Assembly: GCF_002196855.1 (NCBI RefSeq)
Contig: NZ_NIPW01000007.1
Coordinates: forward strand, 1 to 64,000
DNA length: 64,000 nucleotides
Direction: 5' to 3'
Source of the DNA: Haematobacter genomosp. 1
Lineage (GTDB): Bacteria; Pseudomonadota; Alphaproteobacteria; Rhodobacterales; Rhodobacteraceae
Part shown: in pieces, positions 1 to 8,516 of the stretch
How the letters are laid out: each line of letters starts with the position of its first letter
Numbering within the stretch: the stretch's first letter is position 1
Notes under the pieces: model-generated
Told to the model about the DNA's origin: nothing
Databases searched by the model: none
What the model saw: only the letters and a program-made list of their open reading frames with translations
Position numbers and translations under genes: made by a program

Positions 1-662
1 ATGACATAATTATCGCTATGGTATTTATGGATACGGCAAATGCATGCCCAGGCGTGGAGCTCCTGTCATGCTACCTGATCAGAACCGGTACCAGTCACCT
101 TTGCCCGCCCTTATACACAGCGGTGCGATGCACGGGATCAGTATCGCATCGCAGCGGACGGCGCAGCACCGGCCAAACCCAAGACCCCGGTCGTTACCCC
201 GGCCTCGATTTTCGAGCTAACCTGCCCGCCCCGCCATTCCGTATTTGCAGGGTCACAATTGTGCGCGAAATATTCACTAATATAGATATATTACGCTAGG
301 ACATTCAGCCTGGCATCGTCAGGCCGCTTTCGACGACTATGAGGATGCAGGCCCATTACTTCGACGTCGCCATGGCGATGGCGGCGGACCGCCGTATCGG
401 TTGCGTGGTTCCGGCTACAGGCTGCTAAAAAGCGCTTTCATGCCTGTGGGGAGTGGAAATCGTTCAAAATTCGATCGGAAATCTACCCACTTCGGATTAT
501 TCCGAGGTTCAATTTTCCAATTTCGAAAGCATAGACAGGATACTCCAAAGCTTTTTCAACAGTCTGCTGCGCCCGCGCTAGTAACCAGCCTCGAGCGCAA
601 AGGAGTATAGCACTCCGCACCTTGTCTCCGACCTTCAGTGGCGGCTCGATCCTGGTGTTCGG
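1..662. other. Leading intergenic stretch, no gene recognised
   Basis: No convincing coding region was found in these 662 bases. Short open frames exist (around 18-299 and 401-610), but they lack a ribosome site, show unbiased composition and resemble no family I know. An AT-rich patch near 262-297 stands out from the high-GC surroundings and might be a promoter, but nothing downstream supports that. The next gene converges on this region from the right. Confidence 0.5.
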
Positions 663-1385
663 TCATCCCTCGGGGCCTGTTCCGGCAGGCAAATGGCGCT
701 GTGAAGGATTCTGGCGGCCTCGGATTGCGGTTCGATAGCCGGCAGCAAGGTCGTTAAAGCGCGCGCCCTGAACCGCGATGTGATCACGCATGACCCGTGT
801 CACCCTTGCTTCGTCGCCATCAGCCAGTGCCGATACGATCAGCCTGTGTTCCCGAAGGGATTCGGCCAGCCGCCCCCGGACCCGAAGTTGCAGGCGGCGG
901 AAAGGTTTGAGCCTGCGGTGCAACCGCTCAGCCTCGGCCGCCAGGAACCGGTTGCCGCTGGCATGATAGATCAATTGGTGGAACGTCTGGTTCGCGCGAT
1001 AATAGTCGTCAAGATCGTTCCGGTGGACTGCGTTCTCGCATTCCACAAGCGCTGCCTGAACATCCTTCAGTTCGGTGTCCGTCATACGGCGCGCGGCGTA
1101 GCGGCCGCAAAGCGCCTCTATTTCGGCCATGACATCGAACATCTCGACAACCTCGTCCAGCGCCGGAAAGCGCACGAATGTGCCGCGCCGCGGACGAAGT
1201 TCGAGCAGGCCAGACGCTGCAAGAGATTGAAATGCCTCGCGAAGAGGCGTTCTTGACACCTCGAGTTGCTCCGCCAGCCTCACTTCGTCCAGCCTTTCGC
1301 CATCAGCGAAAAAACCCTCGACGATCATTTCCTCAAGAGTCCTGCGAACCTTGTCGGTACGCCGATCAGGCGGGAATGGCTCCAT
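663..1385 (-). CDS. matR: GntR/FCD-family regulator of malonate catabolism (MatR-like)
   Basis: A 240-residue GntR regulator. An N-terminal winged-helix domain (about residues 8-75, with TPLREAFQSLAASGLLELRPRRG) is followed by an all-helical FCD ligand-binding domain containing the metal-type Asp/His residues (YRANQTFHQLIY, RDHIAVQGARF). The start is placed at the ATG opening MEPFPPDRR, because upstream in-frame residues are not regulator-like. It is divergent from a TRAP-malonyl-CoA operon, the arrangement known for MatR in rhizobia. Malonate or malonyl-CoA is the likely effector, by inference from context. A perfect TGTATACA core lies in the shared intergenic region. Confidence 0.85.
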   Translation of the reverse strand: MEPFPPDRRTDKVRRTLEEMIVEGFFADGERLDEVRLAEQLEVSRTPLREAFQSLAASGLLELRPRRGTFVRFPALDEVVEMFDVMAEIEALCGRYAARRMTDTELKDVQAALVECENAVHRNDLDDYYRANQTFHQLIYHASGNRFLAAEAERLHRRLKPFRRLQLRVRGRLAESLREHRLIVSALADGDEARVTRVMRDHIAVQGARFNDLAAGYRTAIRGRQNPSQRHLPAGTGPEG

Positions 1386-1405
1386 TTTGCATCCTCTGCT
1401 GGCGC

Positions 1406-1419
1406 TCGTGTATACAATA
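1406..1419. promoter_or_regulatory. Candidate MatR operator
   Basis: The 14 bases TCGTGTATACAATA contain the perfect 8-base palindrome TGTATACA (1409-1416) between divergent matR and matP. They differ at one base from TCGTGTATACAAGA, which is the reverse complement of the MatR operator (TCTTGTA/TACACGA) that I recall for Rhizobium leguminosarum bv. trifolii. The site lies about 75 bases upstream of the matP start. Confidence 0.7.
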
Positions 1420-1494
1420 AGCTTGACGTAGCATGCACACAACGCCAACCTTGCAGCGTCGCGTGGCAGCGCGTCACCTTTGGGAGGAGGTCAC

Positions 1495-2475
1495 ATGCAG
1501 TTTTTCAAGGTTGCAGCGCTTGCTGCGATCCCGTTCATCTCGACTGCAGCGGGTGCAACGGAATTGCGGCTTTCACATCAGTTCGCGCCCGGTGATCTGC
1601 GGCACAAGATTGCGCAGATGGTCGCCGATGAGGTCGCCGCCGCGGATGTCGATCTCACCATCAGGATTTTCCCGTCCGGCTCTCTTTTCAAGGCCACCGA
1701 GCAATATCTGCCGTTGAGCCGGGGCCAGCTGGACATGACGGTGTTCCCCCTGTCCTACGCCGGGGGCCAGCGCCCCGAATACAACCTCACGCTCATGCCC
1801 GGCCTCATCAAGAGCCACGACCACGCCGCGCGGATGAACGCCTCGCCTTTCATGGGCGAAATCGAGAAGATCCTGAACGAGGACGATATCGTCACACTCG
1901 TGCATGGCTATCTGGCGGGCGGGTTCGCGAGCGTGGACAACTGCATTCGCAAGCCGGAGGACGTGAAAGGAAAGACGGTGCGCGCCGCCGGCAAGGGGTT
2001 TGAGGAGATGCTGCAGGCCGCAGGCGCCTCCATTTCGTCCATGCCCTCGTCGGAAACCTACAACGCCATGCAGCAGCATGTTCTTCAGGCGCTGAACACC
2101 TCCTCTTCCTCCTTCGTCTCCTTCCGGCTTCAGGAACTGGCGAAGTGCTACACGCCCGCGGGCGATGTTGCGCTGTGGTTCATGTATCAGCCGCTGCTGA
2201 TCAACAAGACGACCTTCGAGGAACTGACGGAGGACCAGCAGAAGGCGCTGCGGGACGCCTCGGCCAAGGCTGAAGCCTACTATCTTGAGGAGGCCAAGAA
2301 AGAGGATGCGACCTCCACCGAAGTCTTCCGCGCCGCTGGTGTCGAGATTGCCGAGATGACCCCGGAGGATTTCGCGGCCTGGAAGCAACTGGCCGAACAA
2401 TCCTCCTACGCGATCTTCGCAAAAGACGTGCCGGACGGGCAGAAGCTGCTCGACATGGCGCTGTCGGTCGAGTGA
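1495..2475 (+). CDS. matP: TRAP transporter substrate-binding protein, malonate type (DctP family)
   Basis: A 326-residue periplasmic solute receptor of the DctP family. It opens with a Sec signal peptide (MQFFKVAALAAIPFISTAAGA) and continues with the typical DctP fold (LRLSHQFAPGD, FPSGSLFK, GKTVRAAGKGFEEML). The ATG at 1495 is chosen over an in-frame TTG at 1480 because GGAGGAGG sits 5-12 bases before it and the signal peptide begins there. It is followed by small and large TRAP membrane subunits and by malonyl-CoA decarboxylase and synthetase genes, so malonate is the inferred ligand, as in the matPQMAB operon of Sinorhizobium meliloti. Confidence 0.87.
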   Translation: MQFFKVAALAAIPFISTAAGATELRLSHQFAPGDLRHKIAQMVADEVAAADVDLTIRIFPSGSLFKATEQYLPLSRGQLDMTVFPLSYAGGQRPEYNLTLMPGLIKSHDHAARMNASPFMGEIEKILNEDDIVTLVHGYLAGGFASVDNCIRKPEDVKGKTVRAAGKGFEEMLQAAGASISSMPSSETYNAMQQHVLQALNTSSSSFVSFRLQELAKCYTPAGDVALWFMYQPLLINKTTFEELTEDQQKALRDASAKAEAYYLEEAKKEDATSTEVFRAAGVEIAEMTPEDFAAWKQLAEQSSYAIFAKDVPDGQKLLDMALSVE

Positions 2476-2488
2476 GCGGGGACACTTC

Positions 2489-3040
2489 ATGTCGGTCACA
2501 ACCGCCCCGGCGGTGATGCCGGTACGGGCGAACCCTTTCATCCGTACCGTCCGCGCCCTCTCGACGCTCTGCGGCTGGATCGCGGCCGCGCTGACGGTGA
2601 TCGCGCTGTTCGTGACGTGCCACATGATCTTCGTCCGGGCCGTGCTCGGACAATCCACGATCTGGCAGACGGAAGCGGTCATCTACATGATGATCGCCGC
2701 GACCTGCCTTGGCCTGCCCTATGTCCAGATGCTCCGGGGGCATGTGAACGTCGATCTGGTGCCGCTTTGGCTGGGGCCCGCCGCGCGCCGGGTGCTTGCC
2801 TATGTGGTTTTGCTGGCGACGATAGCGGTGGTCGCGGTGGTGGCGTGGTATTCTTGGGACGTGTTCCATCAGGCTTGGCGGCGCAACTGGAAAAGCCCCT
2901 CTGTCTGGGCGCCGCCTTTGTGGATCCCGTATCTCGCCTTGCCCATCGGTTTTGGCGCGTTTCTTCTGCAACTGCTGGCGGACCTCATCGGGTTGATAAC
3001 CCGCAGCGAAGCTCCGTTCGGCATCAGGGAGGAGGGATGA
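2489..3040 (+). CDS. matQ: TRAP transporter small membrane subunit (DctQ family)
   Basis: A 183-residue integral membrane protein with four predicted hydrophobic segments (about residues 30-50, 65-85, 103-123 and 150-172), the usual DctQ topology and length. It pairs with the large DctM subunit encoded next; its TGA stop overlaps the ATG of that gene (ATGA). It lies 13 bases after the receptor gene. By operon context it is the small permease subunit of the malonate importer. The family is clear but the substrate is inferred only from neighbours. Confidence 0.85.
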   Translation: MSVTTAPAVMPVRANPFIRTVRALSTLCGWIAAALTVIALFVTCHMIFVRAVLGQSTIWQTEAVIYMMIAATCLGLPYVQMLRGHVNVDLVPLWLGPAARRVLAYVVLLATIAVVAVVAWYSWDVFHQAWRRNWKSPSVWAPPLWIPYLALPIGFGAFLLQLLADLIGLITRSEAPFGIREEG

Positions 3041-4353
3041 TGGATCCGCTCTCGCTCGGCCTGCTGGTCGCCGTCGTAACGGTGGTCGTGCTTTTCTCAG
3101 GCGTATCCGTGGCGGTGGGGCTGCTGATCGTCTCGGCATTCTTCCTGCTTATATTCGACGGCACCCGGTCGCTGGAGATGATCCCGGAGATCTTCTTTGC
3201 GGACCTGAACAGCTTCGCCATCCTCTCCATTCCGATGTTCATCATCATGGGTGCGGCGGTGGCCTCCACCCGCGCCGGGGCGGATTTGTTCGAGGCGCTG
3301 GAACGCTGGCTCACACGCGTGCCGGGAGGGCTGGTGGTATCGAACCTCGGCGCCTGCGCCCTTTTCGCGGCCCTCTCCGGCTCCAGCCCCGCCACCTGCG
3401 CCGCGATCGGCAAGATGGGCATCCCGGAGATGAAGAAGCGCGGCTACCCGGATACCGTCGCCGCCGGCTCCATCGCCGCGGGCGGCACGCTGGGCATTCT
3501 GATCCCGCCCTCCGTCACGATGATCGTTTATGGCATCGCGACAGAGACCTCCATCGGGCGGCTGTTCCTTGCCGGTGTGATGCCGGGGATCATGCTGGCG
3601 CTGATGTTCATGCTCTGGTCGATCTGGGCCACATGGCGGTCGGGCAACACGACCGTCCTCTCACCCCGTCACTATTCGCTGCGGGAGCGGCTGGAGATCC
3701 TGCCGCGGGTCCTGCCCTTCCTGCTGGTCGTGATCGGGGTGCTCTATGCGCTTTACGGCGGCGTTGCCACGACGTCAGAGACAGCGGCCGTGGGGGCGGT
3801 GCTCTGTCTCATCATGGCCATCGTCATCTACAGGATGTGGAGCTTCCCGGCGATCTGGAAAGTGCTGCGCGACAGCACGAGGGAAAGCGTGATGATCCTC
3901 TTCGTGATGGCGGCGGCGGGTGTGTTCGCCTACATGATGTCCTCCCTCTTCATCACCCAGTCCATCGCACAATGGATCGCGGGGCTGGAGGTCAACCGCT
4001 GGGTGCTGATGCTCATGGTCAACATCCTGCTGCTGGTTGCCGGGTTCTTCCTGCCGCCGGTGGCCGTGATCCTGATGACCGCGCCCATCCTCATGCCCAT
4101 CCTGCAGGCCGCCCAGTTCGACCCCTACTGGTTCGCCGTGATCCTGACCATCAATCTGGAGATCGGGTTGATAACGCCACCCGTGGGGCTGAACCTTTTC
4201 GTCATCAACTCCATCGCGCCCGACATATCCTTGAAGACCATTCTGAAGGGTTCTGCGCCCTATGTGGGCTGCATGGTTCTTGCCATCGTCATCCTGTGCT
4301 TCCTGCCCGGAATTGCGACATGGCTGCCCGATCTGGTCATGGGGCCGGTTTGA
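3037..4353 (+). CDS. matM: TRAP transporter large permease subunit (DctM family)
   Basis: A 438-residue DctM protein with about a dozen membrane helices and family motifs (AALSGSSPATCAAIGKMGIPEMKKRGY, SIAAGGTLGILIPPSV, LITPPVGLNLFVI). It forms the sodium-coupled transport channel with the DctQ subunit. The start ATG at 3037 overlaps the preceding stop; a second ATG follows immediately at 3040, with GGGAGGAGG just upstream. A longer upstream extension in frame is just the other reading of the DctQ gene. It sits in the malonate operon between the small subunit and malonyl-CoA decarboxylase. Confidence 0.88.
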   Translation: MMDPLSLGLLVAVVTVVVLFSGVSVAVGLLIVSAFFLLIFDGTRSLEMIPEIFFADLNSFAILSIPMFIIMGAAVASTRAGADLFEALERWLTRVPGGLVVSNLGACALFAALSGSSPATCAAIGKMGIPEMKKRGYPDTVAAGSIAAGGTLGILIPPSVTMIVYGIATETSIGRLFLAGVMPGIMLALMFMLWSIWATWRSGNTTVLSPRHYSLRERLEILPRVLPFLLVVIGVLYALYGGVATTSETAAVGAVLCLIMAIVIYRMWSFPAIWKVLRDSTRESVMILFVMAAAGVFAYMMSSLFITQSIAQWIAGLEVNRWVLMLMVNILLLVAGFFLPPVAVILMTAPILMPILQAAQFDPYWFAVILTINLEIGLITPPVGLNLFVINSIAPDISLKTILKGSAPYVGCMVLAIVILCFLPGIATWLPDLVMGPV

Positions 4354-4365
4354 AAGGGAATGTGA

Positions 4366-5667
4366 ATGAGTCGGATCGCCTTCTTCGCCGACATGATGGG
4401 AACGCTGTTCGACCGCCGCGCCCCCGTCGCGCCCGCTCCCAGCCCCGAAGCCGTCGGGCGGTTGTGCCTCGCCCTCCTCTCCTCGCAGGGGGAAGTGTCG
4501 GGGGTACGGATCGCGCGGGACATTCTGGCCCATTATCGCGCGATGATGGCAGAGGAGCGCCGCGCCTTCTTCGATTTCATGGCCGCGCAACTGGATATCC
4601 AGCCGGACAAGGTGATCGAGGCCGCGACACGCTACCGTGACACGCGGGATGCAAAGGCCATGGCCCGGCTGGCTCGGGAAGCGGAGCCGCGGCGGCAAGA
4701 ATTGCTCCGCCGGCTCAATCAGGCGCCGGGCGCGACCGAAGAACTCGTGCGGATGCGTCTGGACCTGCTGCGTCTGCTGCCGCAGGCGCCGGAGCTGGGG
4801 GTGATAGACCTCGACTTTCAGCATCTGTTCGCAAGCTGGTTCAACCGCGGCTTCCTCGTGCTCCGTCCGATCGGCTGGGGCACACCGGCGAGCATTCTGG
4901 AGAAGATCATCGAAGACGAGGCCGTGCACGCGATCAACGACTGGGAGGAACTGCGCCGCCGCCTCCTGCCCGCGGATCGACGCTGCTTCGCTTTCTTTCA
5001 CCCGGCCATGCCGGAGGAGCCGCTGATCTTCGTTGAAGTCGCGCTCTGCGAGGGGGTTCCCGGCTCGGTGCAATCGCTGCTCGCGGAAGAGCGGCCGGTG
5101 TTGAAGGAGAGTGCCTTCGACACCGCGGTGTTCTACTCCATTTCCAACTGTCAGGAGGGGTTGCGCGGCATATCCTTTGGCAATTCCCTCATCAAGCAGG
5201 TCGTGGAGGAGCTGCGGCGCGATCTGCCGCAGGTCAGCCGCTTCGTCACGCTCTCGCCCATCCCCGGTCTGTCCCGCTGGCTGCGCGACCAGAACGATGC
5301 GGGGGCGGCGGAACTGCTGGAGGCTGCGGGCGCCCGCGATGTGGAACGGCTCGCCCCCCTCGCCACCGCGCTCCGTCAACATGCCGCTGATTACCTCATC
5401 CACGCCAAGCGCGGTGACGGGCAGCCCGCCGATCCGGTGGCGCGCTTCCATCTTGGCAATGGTGCGCTGGTCCATGATGTACATGCGCTGGCGGACGTGT
5501 CTCCGAACGGTCTTGGCCAGTCCTGTGGAGCCATGGTGAACTATCTTTATGACCTTGCCAGGGTCGAGCCAAACAACGAAGCCTTCGTGGTGAACGGAAC
5601 CGTCGCCACATCGAAACAGATCGAAGCCCTGCTCGCTCAGGGTGCAAGGACAGGAAGACGCAAATGA
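4366..5667 (+). CDS. matA: Malonyl-CoA decarboxylase
   Basis: A 433-residue malonyl-CoA decarboxylase, which converts malonyl-CoA to acetyl-CoA and CO2 in the cytoplasm. The helical N-terminal oligomerisation domain spans about residues 15-135 and the GNAT-like catalytic domain follows. Diagnostic stretches are PRRQELLRRLN, LFASWFNRGFLVLRPIGW and the C-terminal ARFHLGNGALVHDVH, whose first His aligns with the catalytic His of this family, as I recall it. The preceding gene ends 12 bases upstream, and its own stop overlaps the start of the synthetase gene, indicating translational coupling. Length and motifs are normal. Confidence 0.93.
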   Translation: MSRIAFFADMMGTLFDRRAPVAPAPSPEAVGRLCLALLSSQGEVSGVRIARDILAHYRAMMAEERRAFFDFMAAQLDIQPDKVIEAATRYRDTRDAKAMARLAREAEPRRQELLRRLNQAPGATEELVRMRLDLLRLLPQAPELGVIDLDFQHLFASWFNRGFLVLRPIGWGTPASILEKIIEDEAVHAINDWEELRRRLLPADRRCFAFFHPAMPEEPLIFVEVALCEGVPGSVQSLLAEERPVLKESAFDTAVFYSISNCQEGLRGISFGNSLIKQVVEELRRDLPQVSRFVTLSPIPGLSRWLRDQNDAGAAELLEAAGARDVERLAPLATALRQHAADYLIHAKRGDGQPADPVARFHLGNGALVHDVHALADVSPNGLGQSCGAMVNYLYDLARVEPNNEAFVVNGTVATSKQIEALLAQGARTGRRK

Positions 5668-7190
5668 GCAATCCGCTTTACAACGCGCTTGTGGCACCGC
5701 TGGCGGACCGGCAGGACTGGGTGCTGACCGACGGCTCCGGTCGGCGGGTCACCGGGGTCGAACTCCATCGCATGGCGCTCTCGGCCGCAAAGGCGCTTGC
5801 CGATCTGGGTCTTGTGCCCGGTGACCGGGTGGCCGTGCAGGTGGAAAAAACCCCCGAGGCGCTGGCGCTTTACCTCGGCGCCATAACGGCGGGTGTCGTG
5901 TTCCTTCCGCTCAACACCGCCTATACTGCGGATGAAGTGGACTATTTCGTAGGCAACGCGCGTGCGGCCCTGCTTGTCGGTTCGCCGGACAAGGCGGAGG
6001 CGCTCCACGAGGTCGCTTCCCGCCACGGGGCGAAATTCGAGACGCTCGATGCCGCCGGGAAGGGCAGCTTCACTGAACGCGCGGCGGATGCAGGTGCGGA
6101 GTTCACTCCGGTGGAACGGGCGGAGGATGATCTGGCCGCGATCCTCTATACTTCGGGAACGACCGGCCGGTCCAAGGGCGCGATGCTCACGCAGCGCAAT
6201 CTTCTGTCCAATGCCGAGGTGCTGGTGCAGGCATGGCGCTTCACTTCCGAAGATGTGCTGCTGCACGCCCTGCCGATCTTCCATACGCACGGGCTCTTCG
6301 TGGCCTCCAATGTGTCGCTTCTCGCGGGAGGCAAAATGATCTTCCTGCCGGGGTTCAAACTCGATCAGGTCATCGCACATCTGCCGGAGGCGACGGCGAT
6401 GATGGGCGTACCGACATTCTACACCCGGCTCCTGGACGATCCACGCTTCACGAGGGCGCTTGTCGGCCATATGAGGCTGTTCACCTCCGGCTCGGCCCCC
6501 CTGCTCGCCGAAACGCATCGCGCGTTCGAGGATCGGACGGGCCACCGTATCCTTGAGCGCTACGGCATGACCGAAACCAACATGACCACGTCCAATCCCT
6601 ACGAGGGCGAGCGCCGGGCCGGCACGGTGGGGCCTGCCCTGCCCGGTGTGGAGGTGAAGATCACCGACCCGGAAACCGGAGCCACCCTCCCCGCGGGTGA
6701 ACCGGGGATGATCGAAGTGAGGGGACCGAACGTCTTCAAGGGCTATTGGGAGATGCCTGAAAAGACGCGGGAGGAGCTGCGCGACGACGGGTTCTTCGTC
6801 ACCGGCGACATCGGCGTGATTGATGCAGAGGGCTATGTCACCATCGTCGGGCGGCAGAAGGACCTTATCATCACCGGCGGATACAACGTCTATCCTAAGG
6901 AAATCGAGCTGATCCTGGACGAACAGCCGGGGGTGCTGGAAAGCGCGGTCATAGGTGTACCGCATCCCGACTTCGGCGAGGCCGTCGTTGCGGTGCTTGT
7001 GCCCTTGGCAGGCGAAGCGCCGGATGTCGCGGCAATCGGGGCGGCAATGGGCCAGAGCCTTGCCCGCTTCAAGCAGCCCAAACACGTTGCAGTCCTGAAC
7101 GAACTGCCAAGGAATACCATGGGGAAGGTGCAGAAGAACCTGCTCCGGGATCAGTTCAAGACGCTGTTCGTCCCGGCCAAAACCGCTTGA
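5664..7190 (+). CDS. matB: Malonyl-CoA synthetase
   Basis: A 508-residue adenylate-forming ligase of the ANL superfamily that activates malonate to malonyl-CoA with ATP and CoA. The P-loop-like motif LYTSGTTGRSKGAM lies near residue 165, the YGMTETN motif near 300, TGDIG near 380, and the C-terminal catalytic lysine is in NTMGKVQKN. Together with the decarboxylase it converts imported malonate to acetyl-CoA. The ATG at 5664 overlaps the preceding stop (ATGA). The assignment to malonate rather than another short acid rests on strong MatB resemblance and the adjacent MatA and TRAP genes. Confidence 0.92.
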   Translation: MSNPLYNALVAPLADRQDWVLTDGSGRRVTGVELHRMALSAAKALADLGLVPGDRVAVQVEKTPEALALYLGAITAGVVFLPLNTAYTADEVDYFVGNARAALLVGSPDKAEALHEVASRHGAKFETLDAAGKGSFTERAADAGAEFTPVERAEDDLAAILYTSGTTGRSKGAMLTQRNLLSNAEVLVQAWRFTSEDVLLHALPIFHTHGLFVASNVSLLAGGKMIFLPGFKLDQVIAHLPEATAMMGVPTFYTRLLDDPRFTRALVGHMRLFTSGSAPLLAETHRAFEDRTGHRILERYGMTETNMTTSNPYEGERRAGTVGPALPGVEVKITDPETGATLPAGEPGMIEVRGPNVFKGYWEMPEKTREELRDDGFFVTGDIGVIDAEGYVTIVGRQKDLIITGGYNVYPKEIELILDEQPGVLESAVIGVPHPDFGEAVVAVLVPLAGEAPDVAAIGAAMGQSLARFKQPKHVAVLNELPRNTMGKVQKNLLRDQFKTLFVPAKTA

Positions 7191-7197
7191 TGCGGGT

Positions 7198-7222
7198 TGC
7201 GGGCGCCACACCGGCGCCCGCA
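7198..7222. terminator. Hairpin between convergent matB and GDPD genes
   Basis: A perfect 10-base stem (TGCGGGCGCC / GGCGCCCGCA) with an ACACC loop lies eight bases after the matB stop and before the stop of the convergent phosphodiesterase gene. There is no long T run on either side, so this is a likely bidirectional terminator of the high-GC type. Confidence 0.7.
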
Positions 7223-7237
7223 TGGTTCGTACCGTGT

Positions 7238-8296
7238 TCAGGCCGTCTTGCGGCGCCGCAGGATGACAAGCCCGCCCAGACCAGCTGCGAGCAGCGGCAG
7301 CGCCGCGGGAACCGGAACCGGCGCAAGGCTGTCCACGACGGCGCGGCCGAAATCCGTGTAATCGGTGAAGAAGCCATCCAGACCCCAGTCCAGCATCGGG
7401 CGGATCATCGTGAAGGCCTCGGCTTCGCTCAGCGGGCGGAAGGTATAGGCGTGCACGACCAGATCGAGATCATGCGCCGCGTCGATGAATTCCTTGGTGA
7501 TCCCGCCGTAGCTGACGCCGACGCCGTCCGCGATCCCGGCGATCTCGGCCAGCGTGAAGAACCCGTCCGTTCCGGCAACCCCATAGACGCCATCCACCAT
7601 GCGCACTGACCCGAGCTGCGCGAGGATGGCCTGCATGCCCTGCTCTTCCAGCGCCTCGCCCATCTCGATCACCGAGGCGCGTACGAAGGATTGGAGGATG
7701 ACCTTGTCCTCCGCATCCGTGTAGCCCTTGTCCTTCAGCGTCGCGATGATCGCCTGGTTCTGCGGCGAGTTATAAGGGGTCTTGGACTCGGGATAGACCC
7801 CGACGGAGGTGCCGTTCGCCTGATTGTGGGCGGTCAGCAGGTCCAGCACCTCGCCCAGCGTCGGCACCTTGTAGGGGTCCGCCATGCCGGGCGTGAAACC
7901 GGGATAGGTCGAATCCGGGCGGGCAAGCGCGCCGGTCGGCTCAACCGTCAGCGTCTTGATCTCAGCCAGCGTGAAATCCGACACCTTGTATCCGCCGTTC
8001 CGGGGAGCAAAGAGCGACTCCACATTCGTCGTCCGGTTCAATGTCGCGTCATGCATGGCGACCAGCGCGCCGTCAGCGGTCATCTGGACGTCGGGCTCGA
8101 TGTAGTCCGCACCGAGCTTCAGCGCGAGTTCATAGCCACCAAGCGTCTCCTCCGGGAGATAGCCGCTGGCCCCGCGATGCGCGACCACGATGGGCGCCTT
8201 GCCGGAAAGGGTGCCATAGGTCGCGGCCTCGGCAATCGGCGCGGAAAGCGCGGTCGCCAAGAGGGCCGTGGCGGCAAGCGTGATCCGAGAGGTCAT
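7238..8296 (-). CDS. Exported glycerophosphodiester phosphodiesterase with VPLPA-type C-terminal sorting signal
   Basis: A 352-residue GDPD-family enzyme predicted to hydrolyse glycerophosphodiesters to glycerol-3-phosphate and an alcohol. It has a signal peptide (MTSRITLAATALLATALSAPIAEA), the catalytic HRGASGYLPEET and EPDVQMTADGALVAMHD motifs, and a final VPVPAALPLLAAGLGGLVILRRRK, a proline-rich box plus hydrophobic helix plus arginines. This tail matches VPLPA-CTERM sorting signals known from Rhodobacteraceae. The second in-frame ATG is chosen because GGAGA precedes it at good spacing; the first would leave no ribosome site. It is transcribed alone, convergent with matB and divergent from an ABC operon. 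Confidence 0.88.
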   Translation of the reverse strand: MTSRITLAATALLATALSAPIAEAATYGTLSGKAPIVVAHRGASGYLPEETLGGYELALKLGADYIEPDVQMTADGALVAMHDATLNRTTNVESLFAPRNGGYKVSDFTLAEIKTLTVEPTGALARPDSTYPGFTPGMADPYKVPTLGEVLDLLTAHNQANGTSVGVYPESKTPYNSPQNQAIIATLKDKGYTDAEDKVILQSFVRASVIEMGEALEEQGMQAILAQLGSVRMVDGVYGVAGTDGFFTLAEIAGIADGVGVSYGGITKEFIDAAHDLDLVVHAYTFRPLSEAEAFTMIRPMLDWGLDGFFTDYTDFGRAVVDSLAPVPVPAALPLLAAGLGGLVILRRRKTA

Positions 8297-8390
8297 GGGA
8301 TTCTCCATCAGAAAGATTTCGCGCGAATTCGTCGCGTGGCCGGGACCATGACCGCCAAGATTGACAAAACGACGACGCTTTGGCGACCGT

Positions 8391-8430
8391 TTCGCGCAAA
8401 GGTTGTGACATCGTGATGGCCTTTCGCGAA
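8391..8430. promoter_or_regulatory. Imperfect inverted repeat upstream of ABC importer
   Basis: TTCGCGCAAAGG (8391-8402) and CCTTTCGCGAA (8420-8430) form an inverted repeat with a single unpaired base and a 17-base spacer. It lies between the divergent phosphodiesterase and ABC importer genes, upstream of a promoter-like pair, and could be an operator. The regulator is unknown. Confidence 0.4.
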
Positions 8431-8461
8431 CATTTGCAGCCCACTCTCGCCGGTGGCGCTC

Positions 8462-8489
8462 TTGCAGAGGATTTCGCTGCCACTATAAG
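8462..8489 (+). promoter_or_regulatory. Predicted sigma70-type promoter of the ABC importer operon
   Basis: TTGCAG (8462-8467) and TATAAG (8484-8489) are separated by 16 bases and lie 28 bases upstream of the ATPase start codon, with a GGGGGAGG ribosome site between. This is a prediction by eye only. Confidence 0.45.
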
Positions 8490-8516
8490 GTCCCAGCCAA
8501 GGGGGAGGCCGCAGAA

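Noticed and set aside
18-299. Short open frame in the first 300 bases
   Set aside because: No ribosome site, arginine/proline-rich translation without family features, and no conserved neighbour; treated as chance.
3775-5697. Long minus-strand open frame opposite the end of matM and malonyl-CoA decarboxylase
   Set aside because: It is His/Arg/Gln-rich with no family likeness; the plus strand carries complete known genes.
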